Notes: generated from the letters alone by a model not told the origin. A DNA stretch of 64,000 bases from Limnobacter olei (GCF_029087225.1 NZ_JARFJD010000014.1:1-64000); one strand, 5' to 3'. Numbered from the stretch's first letter, positions 53,353-64,000 are shown. Numbers and translations are program-made.

Positions 53353-54724
53353 TTGGCAAAGTAAGTTCCAAAACATTGCGCTGGCGCATGACATGGGCCA
53401 GTAGCAAGGCCAGGCAGGTTCCAGCCAATAGCAGCCCACCTGCGCTGGCCATCCAGAAGCCTTGTGATTTTAGTGGGTTTTCTTGCCACACACCAAGCCA
53501 CATGCCCCCGCCAATGCCCACAAACCACAGGCTGACCAAATAAATCAGCATGGGGCGTGCCGACACACGGTAGGCCCGAAGCGAAAACGAGCACAAAGTT
53601 TGTACGGCATCAATAAAATGGTAAGCGATTACCCAAGGCATCAAGCCCAAGGCGACTTCAATGGTTTTTGCGTCTTTGGTGTAGAACGAAATCAATTCCA
53701 GGTCGAATACATACAAACCCAGGCAAACGCAGGCGGCAACCAGCATGGCGGTTTCAATGCCGCGCTTTACGATCACGCTTGCGTATCTGTTAAACCCAGC
53801 GCCAATTTGCTGCGAGGCCAACACTGTGGTGGCATTGCCCAACGACAAACACACCATGTACGCCATGGCTGCCATATTGGACACAATTTGGTGCCCGCCC
53901 AACTGGTACACATCGAAACGCGACACCAGCAGCGCAATAACTGTGAAGGAGCTGACTTCAATCAAGTATGAGCCACCAATCGGAAGCCCGAGCCGAAGGA
54001 TTTGCCCAAGACGATGCCAGTCAGGTTTCAAGCTGCGAATGGATTTGAATTCGCTGTAATGTTTGTCGAATAACCAAATGAGGGCCGAAATACCGAGCAC
54101 CAGCCACATGGTTGCTGCTGTAGCCCAACCAAAACCAGCCGCTCCCAAGGCAGGCAACCCCCATCCGCCATTCATGAACCAAATGTTCAAGGGTATTTTC
54201 AGCAGCAGCATCAGCACTTGCAGGGCTACCACAATTTGTGGGCGTGAAATAGACTGGTTCAGCGCATAAAACACACGAAACACCAAGGCCGCTGGCAAAC
54301 CCCAGGCAATGCCAAGCAGGTAGCCACGGGTGTCGCTGGCAATGTGAGCAGGGGTATTGGTCAGTTGAAAAATAGGGTCCGGGTTCAGCAGCACGGCCAT
54401 GCCAATGCAGCTCATGGTCAGGGCCAACCAAACACCTTGCACGGCGTCTTCCCCAACTTTGCGGTGGTCGCCTGCGCCAAAGTGGGCAGAGCAAATGGGG
54501 GTCAGGCCTATGATGACCCCCATCAAGCCCACGTACAGGCTGATATAGATAGATGACCCTACCGCCATGGCCGCCAGCACATCGGGGCCAGCTTGCCCGG
54601 CCATCAATGTATCAACCAGGCCGTTGCCCATGACCGCCAGTTGCCCCAGCAAAATTGGCAAAGCCTGATTCAGCAGTGCCCTGCGCGGCCGGTTCTGGGC
54701 GAATAAAACGATACTGCTGGCCAT
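53285..54724 (-). CDS. MATE-family efflux transporter (NorM type)
   Basis: A 479-residue cation-coupled multidrug exporter with 12 predicted membrane segments in two related halves ([20 protein letters not shown] near 25-44; the second half starts near 250 with [12 protein letters not shown]). It ends in a Pro/Ser/Gly-rich tail ([17 protein letters not shown]) whose coding sequence overlaps the end of orn on the other strand. It lies 9 bp after the ArnT-like gene on the same strand. Confidence 0.93.
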   Translation of the reverse strand: MASSIVLFAQNRPRRALLNQALPILLGQLAVMGNGLVDTLMAGQAGPDVLAAMAVGSSIYISLYVGLMGVIIGLTPICSAHFGAGDHRKVGEDAVQGVWLALTMSCIGMAVLLNPDPIFQLTNTPAHIASDTRGYLLGIAWGLPAALVFRVFYALNQSISRPQIVVALQVLMLLLKIPLNIWFMNGGWGLPALGAAGFGWATAATMWLVLGISALIWLFDKHYSEFKSIRSLKPDWHRLGQILRLGLPIGGSYLIEVSSFTVIALLVSRFDVYQLGGHQIVSNMAAMAYMVCLSLGNATTVLASQQIGAGFNRYASVIVKRGIETAMLVAACVCLGLYVFDLELISFYTKDAKTIEVALGLMPWVIAYHFIDAVQTLCSFSLRAYRVSARPMLIYLVSLWFVGIGGGMWLGVWQENPLKSQGFWMASAGGLLLAGTCLALLLAHVMRQRNVLELTLPTKPQAPSGTEDSPGSPSPLAPQ

Positions 54725-54733
54725 GCGACACCT

Positions 54734-56536
54734 TTAACGACTGCTGTTTTCTGTCTGCTGTTCTAACTGCTGGGTCCGTGCGTACAGGAAGAAGAATTCA
54801 TGTCGGTCCGAGTTTCGGTTGCCGGTCCAGATCAATTCCCACCGCTCAGATGCCTTGGATTCAAAATCAACCTTGATCTTAAGGCCCTGCCGGGTATCGT
54901 CTTGTAGCAATAGGTACTCACATTGCGAGGCTTCCTTGAATTGCCCTTTGCGAATGAAGTCAACCTTGGCGTGGTATTGAAGTGTAGCCCGCTGTGCGTA
55001 GCCCAGGTTGTAGTCTGCAACGCATTCCCTGTCGGCAGCTGCCTGATGATTCAGCACCGATTGGGTAATTGCATCACCCAAGGTCTTGAAGCTTTTTGCA
55101 TAATCAATTCTCGGGATCCACAGGGTCATCATCAGCAGCCACAGCAAAATAACGCCACCGGTGGTCAGCACCATGGGACGCCAGAGAGCACGGCTTCCTG
55201 AGGCGGTTCGCCATACGATCAAACGGATCCAGGCGATGCTGGCCAGAAATGCCAAGGCAAGTTCTAGACCGATGACATCGGGCACATAGCCTGGGGACAG
55301 TTTCTCGAAATTGGCTGCTATTTTTGCGGGGAAACCAAACGTGGCTGCAGTCCAGCCCAGCCACACCAACACGGCTGCGAATGTAAACCAAAGAACTGCG
55401 AACCAGTCAATCAGGCTGATCAGGCCGCGCTTCATGGTTGAAAGCCCGATTGCAGCAAGCACCGAAAGTGGTGCCAGCAATGGGAAATAGTTGGCCTCAT
55501 CGGCCGGGTTTGTAATCAGCAGTACAACCACACCAGCGGCAGCGCCTGCCAAAGGAATGCGGATAGAGGGTTCAGTCAAAGCCTTGCGGTAACGCCAAAT
55601 GGTCCAGCACGCCATGGGTAAAATTGGCCACAAAAACCAGGTCAGGGTTTTCAGGGTGATTACCAATTTAAGCAGGTCAAAAGACTGGGTTGGGTCAAGT
55701 ATCAGAAAGCGGCGCACATTCCATTCATTCCATGCGTTCCACCACAATTCCCCGTTTTTTTGGCTCATTAGCCAGAAAAACCAGATTGCAAAAGGAATGG
55801 CGAACACGGCAGCCGCCCGAGTCATGCGACGAAGCAGACCAAAGCGCAGTGAGCTGTGCGTCATCGAGCTGACAAGCAACAAAAGCAGAAAGGGCAGCCA
55901 GTGTGCCCACCCACGTGCAAAAAAAGCGATGGCAATACCCGCGCCCAGCATCCAGCCCGCGCCAATTGGCCTGTCAAGCGAGCGCACCGCACCCAGCAGC
56001 ATGATTGAAATGCCAGCCAGCTCGGCAATTTCGGGCACCTGCATGTGGGAGCGAACAAGAAGGCCCAAAGTACCCAAAAAGCAAAGTACCGAGGCATCTG
56101 CCACAGCACGGGCGTAATCGACCCGGGTAGGTGCAGTGCCAAGTGGGTCTTCAGGTTGAAGCTCAACCCGCTTGGCCAATCGGTAGGTGGTGTTCCAAAT
56201 GGCCCAGCCGGCCAAAATCATCCAAAATACATTGCCCAAGCGCATGGCGTCATCGAGCCAGTTGTGTGGCAGGTCGACGGCAAGTGCCAGTTTTCCGAAC
56301 AAGCCTGCAAGCCAGGCCGACAGCAGGCCGCCTTCGACATACATGCGGTCACCAATCAGCGACATCGCCCATTCTGAAAAAGGCAGCTGGGAAAAGGTAA
56401 AGCTTTGGCCAAAGCCTGCGGCGTCGTCAGGTTTCCAGGGCGTGCGGGCAAAAAGGCCCGGCAAAATGTAGAGCAGTATCAAGCCCCACAATAGCCTGCG
56501 CGACAAACGAGTGTTGTTGGCTGCCGTAATGACCAT
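54734..56536 (-). CDS. ArnT/PMT-like membrane glycosyltransferase
   Basis: A 600-residue polytopic membrane protein with at least ten hydrophobic segments. The N-terminal loop after TM1 (ARTPWKPDDAAGFGQSF, acidic DD near 37) resembles the catalytic Asp region of GT39/ArnT-family transferases, which use polyprenyl-phosphate sugars; the C-terminal about 120 residues are soluble and periplasmic. Sugar and acceptor are unknown; lipid A, glycoproteins and other glycans are all possible. Co-transcribed with the MATE gene. Confidence 0.75.
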   Translation of the reverse strand: MVITAANNTRLSRRLLWGLILLYILPGLFARTPWKPDDAAGFGQSFTFSQLPFSEWAMSLIGDRMYVEGGLLSAWLAGLFGKLALAVDLPHNWLDDAMRLGNVFWMILAGWAIWNTTYRLAKRVELQPEDPLGTAPTRVDYARAVADASVLCFLGTLGLLVRSHMQVPEIAELAGISIMLLGAVRSLDRPIGAGWMLGAGIAIAFFARGWAHWLPFLLLLLVSSMTHSSLRFGLLRRMTRAAAVFAIPFAIWFFWLMSQKNGELWWNAWNEWNVRRFLILDPTQSFDLLKLVITLKTLTWFLWPILPMACWTIWRYRKALTEPSIRIPLAGAAAGVVVLLITNPADEANYFPLLAPLSVLAAIGLSTMKRGLISLIDWFAVLWFTFAAVLVWLGWTAATFGFPAKIAANFEKLSPGYVPDVIGLELALAFLASIAWIRLIVWRTASGSRALWRPMVLTTGGVILLWLLMMTLWIPRIDYAKSFKTLGDAITQSVLNHQAAADRECVADYNLGYAQRATLQYHAKVDFIRKGQFKEASQCEYLLLQDDTRQGLKIKVDFESKASERWELIWTGNRNSDRHEFFFLYARTQQLEQQTENSSR

Positions 56537-56559
56537 GTTCTTATTGTGTCCGTAAAAAC

Positions 56560-56591
56560 AAAAGGCAGCCAGTTTGCCTGAGCTGCCTTTT
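56560..56591 (-). terminator. Intrinsic terminator downstream of rpmE2
   Basis: AAAAGGCAGC (56560-56569) and GCTGCCTTTT (56582-56591) form a 10-bp stem with a 12-base loop; reading on the minus strand it is followed by a T-rich tract. It ends the rpmE2 transcript before the ArnT-like gene starts at 56536. Confidence 0.85.
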
Positions 56592-56612
56592 TATGATCAC
56601 TTGCGCGAAAAA

Positions 56613-56864
56613 TTACTTCTTGAAGCGATCGAAACGACGACGGAACTTCTCAACGCGACCAGCGGTGTCCACGATTGTGTTTTGTGCGCCGGTGTAGAAG
56701 GGGTGAGATTCAGAACTCACGTCCAGCTTGATCAAAGGGTATTCTTTGCCTTCGTGTTCTCCAGTTTCGCGGCTAGGCGCGGTAGAGCGGCAAATGAATT
56801 TGAAGCCGTTGGACATGTCCATGAACAACACTTCGCGATAGTTGGGGTGAATGCCTTCTTTCAT
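56613..56864 (-). CDS. rpmE2: 50S ribosomal protein L31 type B
   Basis: An 83-residue ribosomal protein starting [16 protein letters not shown]. It has just one Cys and lacks the zinc-binding cysteines of the C+ L31, so it is the zinc-independent type B paralogue, usually made under zinc limitation through Zur. GGAGA precedes the ATG at 56864. No clear Zur box was recognised upstream. Monocistronic, with its own terminator. Confidence 0.96.
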   Translation of the reverse strand: MKEGIHPNYREVLFMDMSNGFKFICRSTAPSRETGEHEGKEYPLIKLDVSSESHPFYTGAQNTIVDTAGRVEKFRRRFDRFKK

Positions 56865-57075
56865 GAGTTTCTCCGTTGCAGCCAATCTGGCGGTTAATTG
56901 GTCTCATTGGTGTGAGTGCCAACCGACAAAGCCAAATCACTTGCTGGTTAATTAGGTAACCGCAAATTATAGGGTTGTGAGCTTGTAAGGTCAAGTGAGA
57001 ATTTGACTCACGGTTGAATAAACCGGGCTAACCACCTGTTGGGGTTCGTCGCCAATTCAGGGGGCGATTGTACTT

Positions 57076-57083
57076 GCCGATAG
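57076..57083 (+). promoter_or_regulatory. Possible sigma-28 (FliA) -10 element
   Basis: GCCGATAG matches the flagellar sigma-28 -10 consensus GCCGATAA in 7 of 8 bases, 39 bp before the chemoreceptor ATG. The -35 side (AATTCAG) is a poor match to TAAA, so the call is tentative. Confidence 0.35.
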
Positions 57084-57122
57084 GCACATGCTGGTGGCTG
57101 TCAAAACCACATCAACAACACC

Positions 57123-58790
57123 ATGAAACGTCAATTTACCCTGACCCAAAAAGCTTTGGGCATTTGTGCAGTTATCGCCTTGATTGTTGCCGCATCGATG
57201 GTTTGGGTCACTATTCAAATGAATCGCCTGACCGAACTGGAAACAGTGGGTGCCGCAAAAATCGTTCAAGAGAACGAGGTAAGCCGCTTGATTGCCCAGG
57301 CCAATCACCACACTACGAAAATGGCCTCTTCATTTAAAAATGTGCTGTTGCGGGGCGAGGGCGAAGGTGCCGCAGACAAGTACAAAAAAGAATTCTCCAA
57401 GTATGTTCAACAATTTGAGCAAACCACGGCCGATCTGTTAAAAAACCAGGCGGTTGCCTCCGATTCCGCCCGTATCAAAGCAATTCAGGCGTGGCAGGAC
57501 GATTTCAAAGCAGCATCCGCTGCCTATGCTGCGGCCTTGGGTAAATATGATCCGGCGTTGCCGTTTCAATACCGTGAGTTGGATAAATCGGTGAATGGCA
57601 TGGACCGCCCGGTGGTCAAGGCAGGTTCGTCGATTGAAGAGTTGGGCTTGCAAACTCAAACCGCTGCCATCAACAAACTGACACAGGAAATTCATGCCGA
57701 AACAGGGCGCCTGCTTTGGACTTTGTACGCAAGCATGGCCTTGACCCTGACTTTTTTATGCACAAGTCTCATGGTGTATGCACGTTCAGTTCGGCAGAGT
57801 TTGGGCGCTGAGCCTGGCTTTTTGGCCACGCAAGCCAGCAAAATTGCTTCAGGTGACTTGCAGTGCGCCGAGATGTCGAATCTTCAGTCAAAGCCCGGCA
57901 GCGTGACTGCCGTGTTCGAGACCATGCGATTGGCATTGCTTGATTTGGTGCGCGATATTCGGGAGAGAACAAGCGCTGCCGAGCGAAGCTTGGACAGTAT
58001 TCGGCAACAGTTGAGCGTGGTTGACCAGTCCGCTGTCTCTCAATCCAATTCCAGTTCTGAAATGGCTGCGGGTATTGAAGAAATGTCTGCGAATATTTCG
58101 CAACTGTTTGACGTGGCAGAGCAAACCAAATTGGCGGCGGAAGACTCAAGTACTGAATCCGAGTCAGGTTTGATTTTGGTGGAGAGCACCTCCGAAGAGG
58201 TCGAAAAAACAGCGCATGGTGCCACTCAGCTAAGTCAAACCGTTCATGAATTGGGTAGCCAGTCCGACCAAATCAGTCAAATCATTTCAGTGATCGAGGA
58301 AATTGCAGGTCAAACCAATTTGCTCGCCTTGAATGCCGCCATTGAAGCTGCGCGTGCAGGTGAGCAGGGGCGGGGGTTTGCGGTGGTTGCAGATGAAGTG
58401 AGGCGCTTGGCCGAGCGAACTACCCAATCAACCTCTGAAATTGAGCAAATGGTGGGGGCCATTCAAAAAGGCACTCAAAACGTGGTGACTGAGATGACCG
58501 GTTGGGCCAGCAAAGTGACCTCAAGTTTGGGTCGCATGAATCAGACCAGGGATTTGATGGGCACGATAAGGAGTCGCGCAGGAGATGTGAAAGTGATGGC
58601 TTCCGAAGTGACCAGTTCCTTGTCTGAGCAACGTTCGGCTGCGACTTTGTTGTCGACCCAGATTGAGAAGTATGCGGCGATGTCGGAGGAAAACGCGAAT
58701 TGCGTGGGTGAAATTAGAAAGTCTTTGGTGGAATTGACCGAGGCGTTTTCTCAGCTGAATGCGCAGTGCGGGAAGTTCAAGATAAGCTGA
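57123..58790 (+). CDS. Methyl-accepting chemotaxis protein
   Basis: A 555-residue transmembrane chemoreceptor. TM1 is about residues 10-32; the periplasmic region (35-195) is alpha-helical, of the four-helix-bundle kind; TM2 is about 200-222; the cytoplasmic signalling domain carries the hairpin tip [20 protein letters not shown] near 396-415. No recognisable CheR-binding C-terminal pentapeptide. Its sensor differs from that of the CHASE3 receptor at 11384. Ligand unknown. Confidence 0.94.
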   Translation: MKRQFTLTQKALGICAVIALIVAASMVWVTIQMNRLTELETVGAAKIVQENEVSRLIAQANHHTTKMASSFKNVLLRGEGEGAADKYKKEFSKYVQQFEQTTADLLKNQAVASDSARIKAIQAWQDDFKAASAAYAAALGKYDPALPFQYRELDKSVNGMDRPVVKAGSSIEELGLQTQTAAINKLTQEIHAETGRLLWTLYASMALTLTFLCTSLMVYARSVRQSLGAEPGFLATQASKIASGDLQCAEMSNLQSKPGSVTAVFETMRLALLDLVRDIRERTSAAERSLDSIRQQLSVVDQSAVSQSNSSSEMAAGIEEMSANISQLFDVAEQTKLAAEDSSTESESGLILVESTSEEVEKTAHGATQLSQTVHELGSQSDQISQIISVIEEIAGQTNLLALNAAIEAARAGEQGRGFAVVADEVRRLAERTTQSTSEIEQMVGAIQKGTQNVVTEMTGWASKVTSSLGRMNQTRDLMGTIRSRAGDVKVMASEVTSSLSEQRSAATLLSTQIEKYAAMSEENANCVGEIRKSLVELTEAFSQLNAQCGKFKIS

Positions 58791-58796
58791 TAAAAA

Positions 58797-58830
58797 AACC
58801 GCTGGCCCGGTTCACACCCAGCCAGCGGTT
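58797..58830 (-). terminator. Terminator between the chemoreceptor and groEL
   Basis: AACCGCTGGC (58797-58806) pairs with GCCAGCGGTT (58821-58830) around a 14-base loop. On the minus strand a run of seven T follows, making a strong terminator for groEL; on the plus strand only CTGTTTT follows, so it is weaker there. Confidence 0.88.
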
Positions 58831-58874
58831 CTGTTTTCAAGCAAGCAATGCCTGGTAACAGGTAACAAAGGCAA

Positions 58875-60560
<1,686 letters not shown>

Positions 60561-60576
60561 TCATTACGCTTGGTAA

Positions 60577-60867
60577 TTAAGCTTCAATAACGCCCATGAT
60601 GTCTTCTTCGCGCATTACCAGCACTTCCTTGCCATCCACCTTGATGGCTTGGCCGGCGTACTTGCCGAACAACACGCGCTGGCCAACCTTCACATCCATG
60701 GCGATCAGCTTGCCGCTGTCATCGCGCTTGCCTGGGCCAACTGCAATCACTTCACCTTGATCGGGCTTCTCGGCGGCGGCTTCTGGAATCACGATGCCAG
60801 AGGCTGTTGTGCGCTCGCTGTCGAGACGCTTCACGATCACGCGATCATGCAACGGACGAATGTTCAT
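60577..60867 (-). CDS. groES: Co-chaperonin GroES
   Basis: A 96-residue GroES, the heptameric lid of the GroEL chamber. It begins [14 protein letters not shown] and carries the mobile loop ([14 protein letters not shown]) that docks on GroEL. I choose the ATG at 60867 because AGGAG precedes it. First gene of the heat-shock operon. Confidence 0.99.
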   Translation of the reverse strand: MNIRPLHDRVIVKRLDSERTTASGIVIPEAAAEKPDQGEVIAVGPGKRDDSGKLIAMDVKVGQRVLFGKYAGQAIKVDGKEVLVMREEDIMGVIEA

Positions 60868-60929
60868 GGATACCACTCCTAAATTTGTCTTTTAAAAAGA
60901 ATTGCTTAGAGAAACTGACGGATGCATTG

Positions 60930-60956
60930 TTAGCACTCGCCGTCATCGAGTGCTAA
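60930..60956. promoter_or_regulatory. CIRCE operator (HrcA binding site)
   Basis: TTAGCACTC (60930-60938), nine bases, GAGTGCTAA (60948-60956): an exact match to the CIRCE consensus. It lies 63 bp upstream of the groES ATG and touches the -10 element of the promoter, so HrcA bound here would block transcription. Confidence 0.97.
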
Positions 60957-60985
60957 TAATAGGGGTGGGGGGGAGGTATTTCAAG
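60956..60985 (-). promoter_or_regulatory. Overlapping sigma-70 and sigma-32 promoters of groESL
   Basis: On the minus strand TTGAAA (60984-60979), a 17-bp spacer and TATTAT (60961-60956) give a near-consensus sigma-70 promoter. The same bases read CTTGAAA (60985-60979), 13 bp, CCCCTATT (60965-60958), a close match to the sigma-32 heat-shock consensus CTTGAAA / CCCCATnT. Confidence 0.8.
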
Positions 60986-61072
60986 GGGCGGGATGAAAAA
61001 AAGTTGCCCGCAAGCAGGGTGTCAGTCACTTTTGTTTACACTAGGGGTCGATTTGATACGGCACCCCACAGA

Positions 61073-61930
61073 ATGAATAAAGCAAAGTCGGTTTTCATTG
61101 TCCTGTTTTTACTCTTGATTAACCTGAGTCTGTTGCACGTGGCTACCCTGAGTTGGCACAGCCCGCTTGGCCCAGGCTGGATAGGGGTGTTTGTGTTGGC
61201 CTTGCCCAATTTTTACCTGTTTGTGTGGATGTTCATGCGCAGGCGCGCCCGAACATCGCGCAATCTTCACTTGCTGATGGCTGCCAACCTTACCGGCATT
61301 GCCCTGGTGTTGACCGATCCGGGCATGGAGGCGAACCCTTGGCCTCTAATTTTTGGCAATCTGATCTTTTTTGGAAGCATTGCTTACATTTTCTGGTATT
61401 CCAATCTGGGTGAACGCAACAACGCGATGCTCAATGAGGGTGAAAAACTGCCCGTATTCGAACTCAATACCCTGGATGGTGAATCTTTTTCGAGCGAGCA
61501 GTTCAAAGGGGCTGCATGGTTGCTGATGTTTTACAGGGGCAATTGGTGCCCGTTGTGCATGACACAAATTGGCGAAGTGGCGGCACGTTACATTGACCTT
61601 GACCGCCTGGGTGTGAAAGTGGCGCTAATCAGCCCGCAGCCGGAGACCAAAACCAAAGAACTCGCTGAGCGATTCAAGGTGCCGATGAGGTTTTTTGTAG
61701 ACACTGATTTCAAGGCCAGCAAGAAGTTAAAGCTGCTGCATGAAGACGGCGTGCCATTTGGCCTAAAGTGGATGGGGCATGGGGAAGACACTGTGTTACC
61801 CACGGTTTTGATCATCAACAAACATGGGCGAATTGTGTACTCAGACCAAACTTCAAATTACCGTGTTCGACCCGAACCTGAGCAGTTTCTGGAAGTGGCA
61901 CGCCAAAAGCTGGGCGGGGCCGAGTCCTGA
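61073..61930 (+). CDS. Membrane-anchored peroxiredoxin/redoxin-family protein
   Basis: A 285-residue protein: four hydrophobic segments in residues 6-108 followed by a thioredoxin-fold redoxin (AhpC/TSA) domain of about 165 residues. The active-site region YRGNWCPLCMTQ (C-x2-C, near 163-166) lies after LLMF, and PTVLIINKHGRIVY is the typical cis-Pro strand. An even number of segments suggests both ends in the cytoplasm, but topology is a prediction. I start at ATG 61073, with no strong ribosome binding site. Ends flush against the convergent dctP stop. Confidence 0.85.
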   Translation: MNKAKSVFIVLFLLLINLSLLHVATLSWHSPLGPGWIGVFVLALPNFYLFVWMFMRRRARTSRNLHLLMAANLTGIALVLTDPGMEANPWPLIFGNLIFFGSIAYIFWYSNLGERNNAMLNEGEKLPVFELNTLDGESFSSEQFKGAAWLLMFYRGNWCPLCMTQIGEVAARYIDLDRLGVKVALISPQPETKTKELAERFKVPMRFFVDTDFKASKKLKLLHEDGVPFGLKWMGHGEDTVLPTVLIINKHGRIVYSDQTSNYRVRPEPEQFLEVARQKLGGAES

Positions 61931-62944
61931 TTATTTGGCCGCGGCAGCCTGATCAGCCGCCGCTTTGCGTATGCTGTTGATCAGTTCCTTGCTGATGCGG
62001 CTTTCCATGCGACGGTGTACCGGTTCAAGTGCTTTGCGCCACAGGTCAATTTCGGCGCTGCTTAATGTGGTTACTTTGGTGTTTTTCGATTCCTTGACCT
62101 TGTTTAAGGCTTGCGCGTTCAGTTTTTCGGCTTCGTCGTCGTTTTTGCGGGTTGCGTCGACAATGCTTTTTTCAAGCGTTACGCGAATGTCTGCTGGCAA
62201 GCTGTTCCAGAACTTGCGGTTAACGATTACCGCATAGCCCAGATAACCGTGATTGGTTACCGCCACATACTTCTGAACTTCGTGCATTTTTTTGGAGTAC
62301 AGATTGGAGGGTGGATTTTCAGTGCCATCCACCAAACCGGTCTCCAGTGCGGTGTGTACATCGGAGAAAGCCAGCGGAATTGGCGTGGCTCCCAGCGCTT
62401 CCATTTGGGCCTCGAGCACCCGTGAAGGCTGAATTCGCATGCGTTTGCCTTTCAGGTCTTCGGGTAGTCGAAGCGGTGTGTTGGCGCTCATCACCTTGAA
62501 GCCATTGTCCCAGTAGGCCAGGCCCAATATTCCGCGGTCTTCAAGTTGGGCCAGCAGCTGCTTGCCGATTTCACCTTGAGTGACGGTTTTTAGCACCTGG
62601 CGATTCGGGAAAATGTAGGGAAGGTCGAACACCTCGAAATCGCGCATGCCCAGTTGGCCGAACTTGGCCAGCGAGGGAGCCAGCATTTGAACGGCTCCCA
62701 ATTGCAGGGCTTCAAGTTCTTCCCGGTCTTTGTACAGCGATGAGTTCGGATAAACCTCTACTTTCACCCGCCCGCGGGTGCGTTCTTCCACCAGCTTTTT
62801 GAATTCCAGCGCAGCGATCCCCTTTGGGGTGTTTTCATCAACAACATGGCTGAACTTGATCAGGATGGGCGGTGCCGCACTGGCGGGTGCCAATGCAACG
62901 CCGTGAAGCCCAAGCAAAATTCCTAGTGCTGACAGATATTTCAT
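61931..62944 (-). CDS. dctP: TRAP transporter substrate-binding protein, DctP family
   Basis: A 337-residue periplasmic solute receptor with a signal peptide (1-23, ending PASAAPP). DctP-type features: IKFSHVVDENTPKG near 29, LKGKRMRIQPS near 164 with the carboxylate-binding Arg, and DGTENPPSNLYSKKM near 205. It probably binds a C4-dicarboxylate or other organic acid. The membrane subunits DctQ and DctM are not downstream, where the convergent redoxin gene lies. It diverges from a DctB-like sensor kinase. Confidence 0.9.
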   Translation of the reverse strand: MKYLSALGILLGLHGVALAPASAAPPILIKFSHVVDENTPKGIAALEFKKLVEERTRGRVKVEVYPNSSLYKDREELEALQLGAVQMLAPSLAKFGQLGMRDFEVFDLPYIFPNRQVLKTVTQGEIGKQLLAQLEDRGILGLAYWDNGFKVMSANTPLRLPEDLKGKRMRIQPSRVLEAQMEALGATPIPLAFSDVHTALETGLVDGTENPPSNLYSKKMHEVQKYVAVTNHGYLGYAVIVNRKFWNSLPADIRVTLEKSIVDATRKNDDEAEKLNAQALNKVKESKNTKVTTLSSAEIDLWRKALEPVHRRMESRISKELINSIRKAAADQAAAAK

Positions 62945-63057
62945 ATTGCGGCTAGTTGGTAAGTATTCATTGAAAATTCCAGAGTAGGACCTTCCTCACC
63001 ATTGTGGGTTTCCACATGCTCTGAAATCTTTTCGTCATTTCGTGGCACTATCCAGCC

Positions 63058-64000
63058 ATGCAAGTGTTCGCCCCTTATGAGCCCAATTTAAAGAAGATCA
63101 AGCGCCGCCAAGCCATGAGGTTTGGCATGCCTGTGCTTGTTTTTTCACTTTTGATGGCTTTGCTGGTGGCCGCAGTTTACTACGCCCAGCAAGATGAACG
63201 TGACCAAAACCAGGCAAAACTGATTGCGGATGCGTTGTGGGCTCGTCAGAACATTCAGTTTCAAGTGGGTGGCTTGATCAATTCCTTGCAAGCGTTAACA
63301 AACGATTCGCTCATCTATCCGTCGGCACGGCTGGCTGCAAGCCTGAATCAGTTGAGCCGTAGCTCTGGCGAATTGGTCGCGGTGTTTCGTGGTCCAGAGC
63401 TGGTTCCGATTGTTAACCTGGAAAATAATTTTGACGAATACGATTTAGAGGCGGTTCGCAATTTGATTTCAGCGCCAGTCAATCAACGCTACGAGTCTCG
63501 CCTCGACGGCCTGGTTGGGCCTTTTTTGTTTCAAGGGCGGCACTATGTGGCCAACGTCAGTGTGGCCCAGCGTGGAGATGCTGTGACTGCGGGTCTGATC
63601 GATCTTGACCTGATGCTTGAAAAAGAGTTGCCCTGGTGGTTTGCACAAGACAACCAGGTTGAACTGCTGGATGCAAGTGGTGCCATTTTGTCGCGCCTGG
63701 TCAAAGCCAGCCCGGGCGCTGGCGTGTACATGCACACCACCTCACTGGAACTCGGCGGGCTGCAATTTCAACTCAGGGTCAACAGCATTCAAGAAGGTCC
63801 TCGATTGTTCAACTATGGCATTACCGGCGCATTGGCATTTTTGCTCTTGTTGCTGTTGCTGAGTTTCATCATGTTGTGGCGAGACTCCCGCCGCCGTCTG
63901 GAAATTGAAGCTCGCCTGGAAGAGGAAAAGTTGTTTCGTCAGTCCATGCAAGACTCCATGGCCGTGGGTTTGCGTGTGTGGGACTTGCAGGGTTTTATTC
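63058..64000 (+). CDS. DctB-like sensor histidine kinase, N-terminal part
   Basis: The first 314 codons of a membrane sensor protein that runs off the window. TM1 is about residues 22-42, a periplasmic double-PAS/CACHE-like sensor about 45-245, TM2 about 254-274, then a charged coiled-coil linker (RRRLEIEARLEEEKLF) and the start of a PAS domain (QSMQDSMAVGLRVWD). The kinase core is beyond the window. This architecture and the divergent dctP gene 113 bp away suggest a DctB-type dicarboxylate sensor. The ATG at 63058 has only a weak ribosome binding site. Confidence 0.8.
   Translation, partial: MQVFAPYEPNLKKIKRRQAMRFGMPVLVFSLLMALLVAAVYYAQQDERDQNQAKLIADALWARQNIQFQVGGLINSLQALTNDSLIYPSARLAASLNQLSRSSGELVAVFRGPELVPIVNLENNFDEYDLEAVRNLISAPVNQRYESRLDGLVGPFLFQGRHYVANVSVAQRGDAVTAGLIDLDLMLEKELPWWFAQDNQVELLDASGAILSRLVKASPGAGVYMHTTSLELGGLQFQLRVNSIQEGPRLFNYGITGALAFLLLLLLLSFIMLWRDSRRRLEIEARLEEEKLFRQSMQDSMAVGLRVWDLQGFI

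Noticed and set aside
63045-63060. Sigma-54 promoter (TGGCAC...GC) before the DctB-like gene
   Set aside because: The GG-to-GC spacing is one base short and the element would overlap the start codon; no better match occurs on either strand of the gap.

Overview
The window looks like core chromosome of a betaproteobacterium in the Burkholderiales. Limnobacter or a close relative is my best guess from gene content alone; no rRNA is present to settle it. Supporting signs are the lptD-surA-pdxA-ksgA operon, the amgK-murU cell-wall recycling pair, pepA-holC divergent from lptFG, a CobA/CysN/CysD/CysH/DUF934/CysI sulfate-assimilation operon with divergent cysB, and a cyanide-insensitive-type bd oxidase. 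Coding density is very high, with many 0-4 bp junctions. I see no tRNA, rRNA, insertion sequence, prophage or CRISPR array.

Layout. 1-1555: end of a catabolic cluster with an M20 amidohydrolase (possibly the ectoine-degradation deacetylase DoeB2), followed by a 27-codon start of an EctB/DoeD-like aminotransferase that runs into unrelated sequence. 1713-8188: glycerophosphodiesterase, alaS, a Nudix hydrolase, TusA-like protein, an orphan PIN protein, a BLUF photoreceptor and an exported metallo-hydrolase, closed by a bidirectional terminator shared with valS. 8273-18405: valS, a CHASE3 chemoreceptor, pepA-holC-small ORF, lptF-lptG-cbiX-like and a PsiF protein. 18423-26535: sulfur assimilation, reading TauE-like transporter, CysI, DUF934, CysH, CysD, CysN, CobA on the minus strand with cysB divergent. 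26536-27042: the only long non-coding stretch, full of inverted and direct repeats. 27043-33477: a hydroxyisobutyrate-type dehydrogenase, a kynurenine-formamidase-like hydrolase, a Bcr/CflA exporter and cioAB/cydAB with a DUF442 gene. 33491-37494: a DUF1857 protein, RidA, and a periplasmic PhnD-like binding protein overlapping a hybrid histidine kinase. 37600-43941: murI, then ksgA-pdxA-surA-lptD. 44040-49988: amgK-murU-pepP-ubiH-like-Nudix-CobD/CbiB-like, one long plus-strand run. 49993-56864: rsgA-phhB-M48 protease, orn, MATE exporter, ArnT-like membrane transferase, rpmE2. 57123-64000: a second chemoreceptor, groEL-groES with a CIRCE operator and overlapping heat-shock and housekeeping promoters, a membrane-anchored redoxin, a TRAP binding protein and the start of a DctB-like sensor kinase.

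How it fits together. Most of the window is housekeeping: tRNA charging, outer-membrane LPS export (LptD, LptF, LptG), envelope folding (SurA), peptidoglycan recycling, ribosome maturation (KsgA, RsgA, L31) and protein folding. Environmental sensing is represented by two chemoreceptors, a BLUF protein and two membrane sensor kinases, each encoded beside a periplasmic binding protein. I did not find a clear novel defence or mobile system. The items most worth a second look are the repeat-rich 26.6-27.0 kb gap, the truncated EctB-like gene at the left edge, the binding-protein/kinase pairs, and the orn/MATE 3' overlap.
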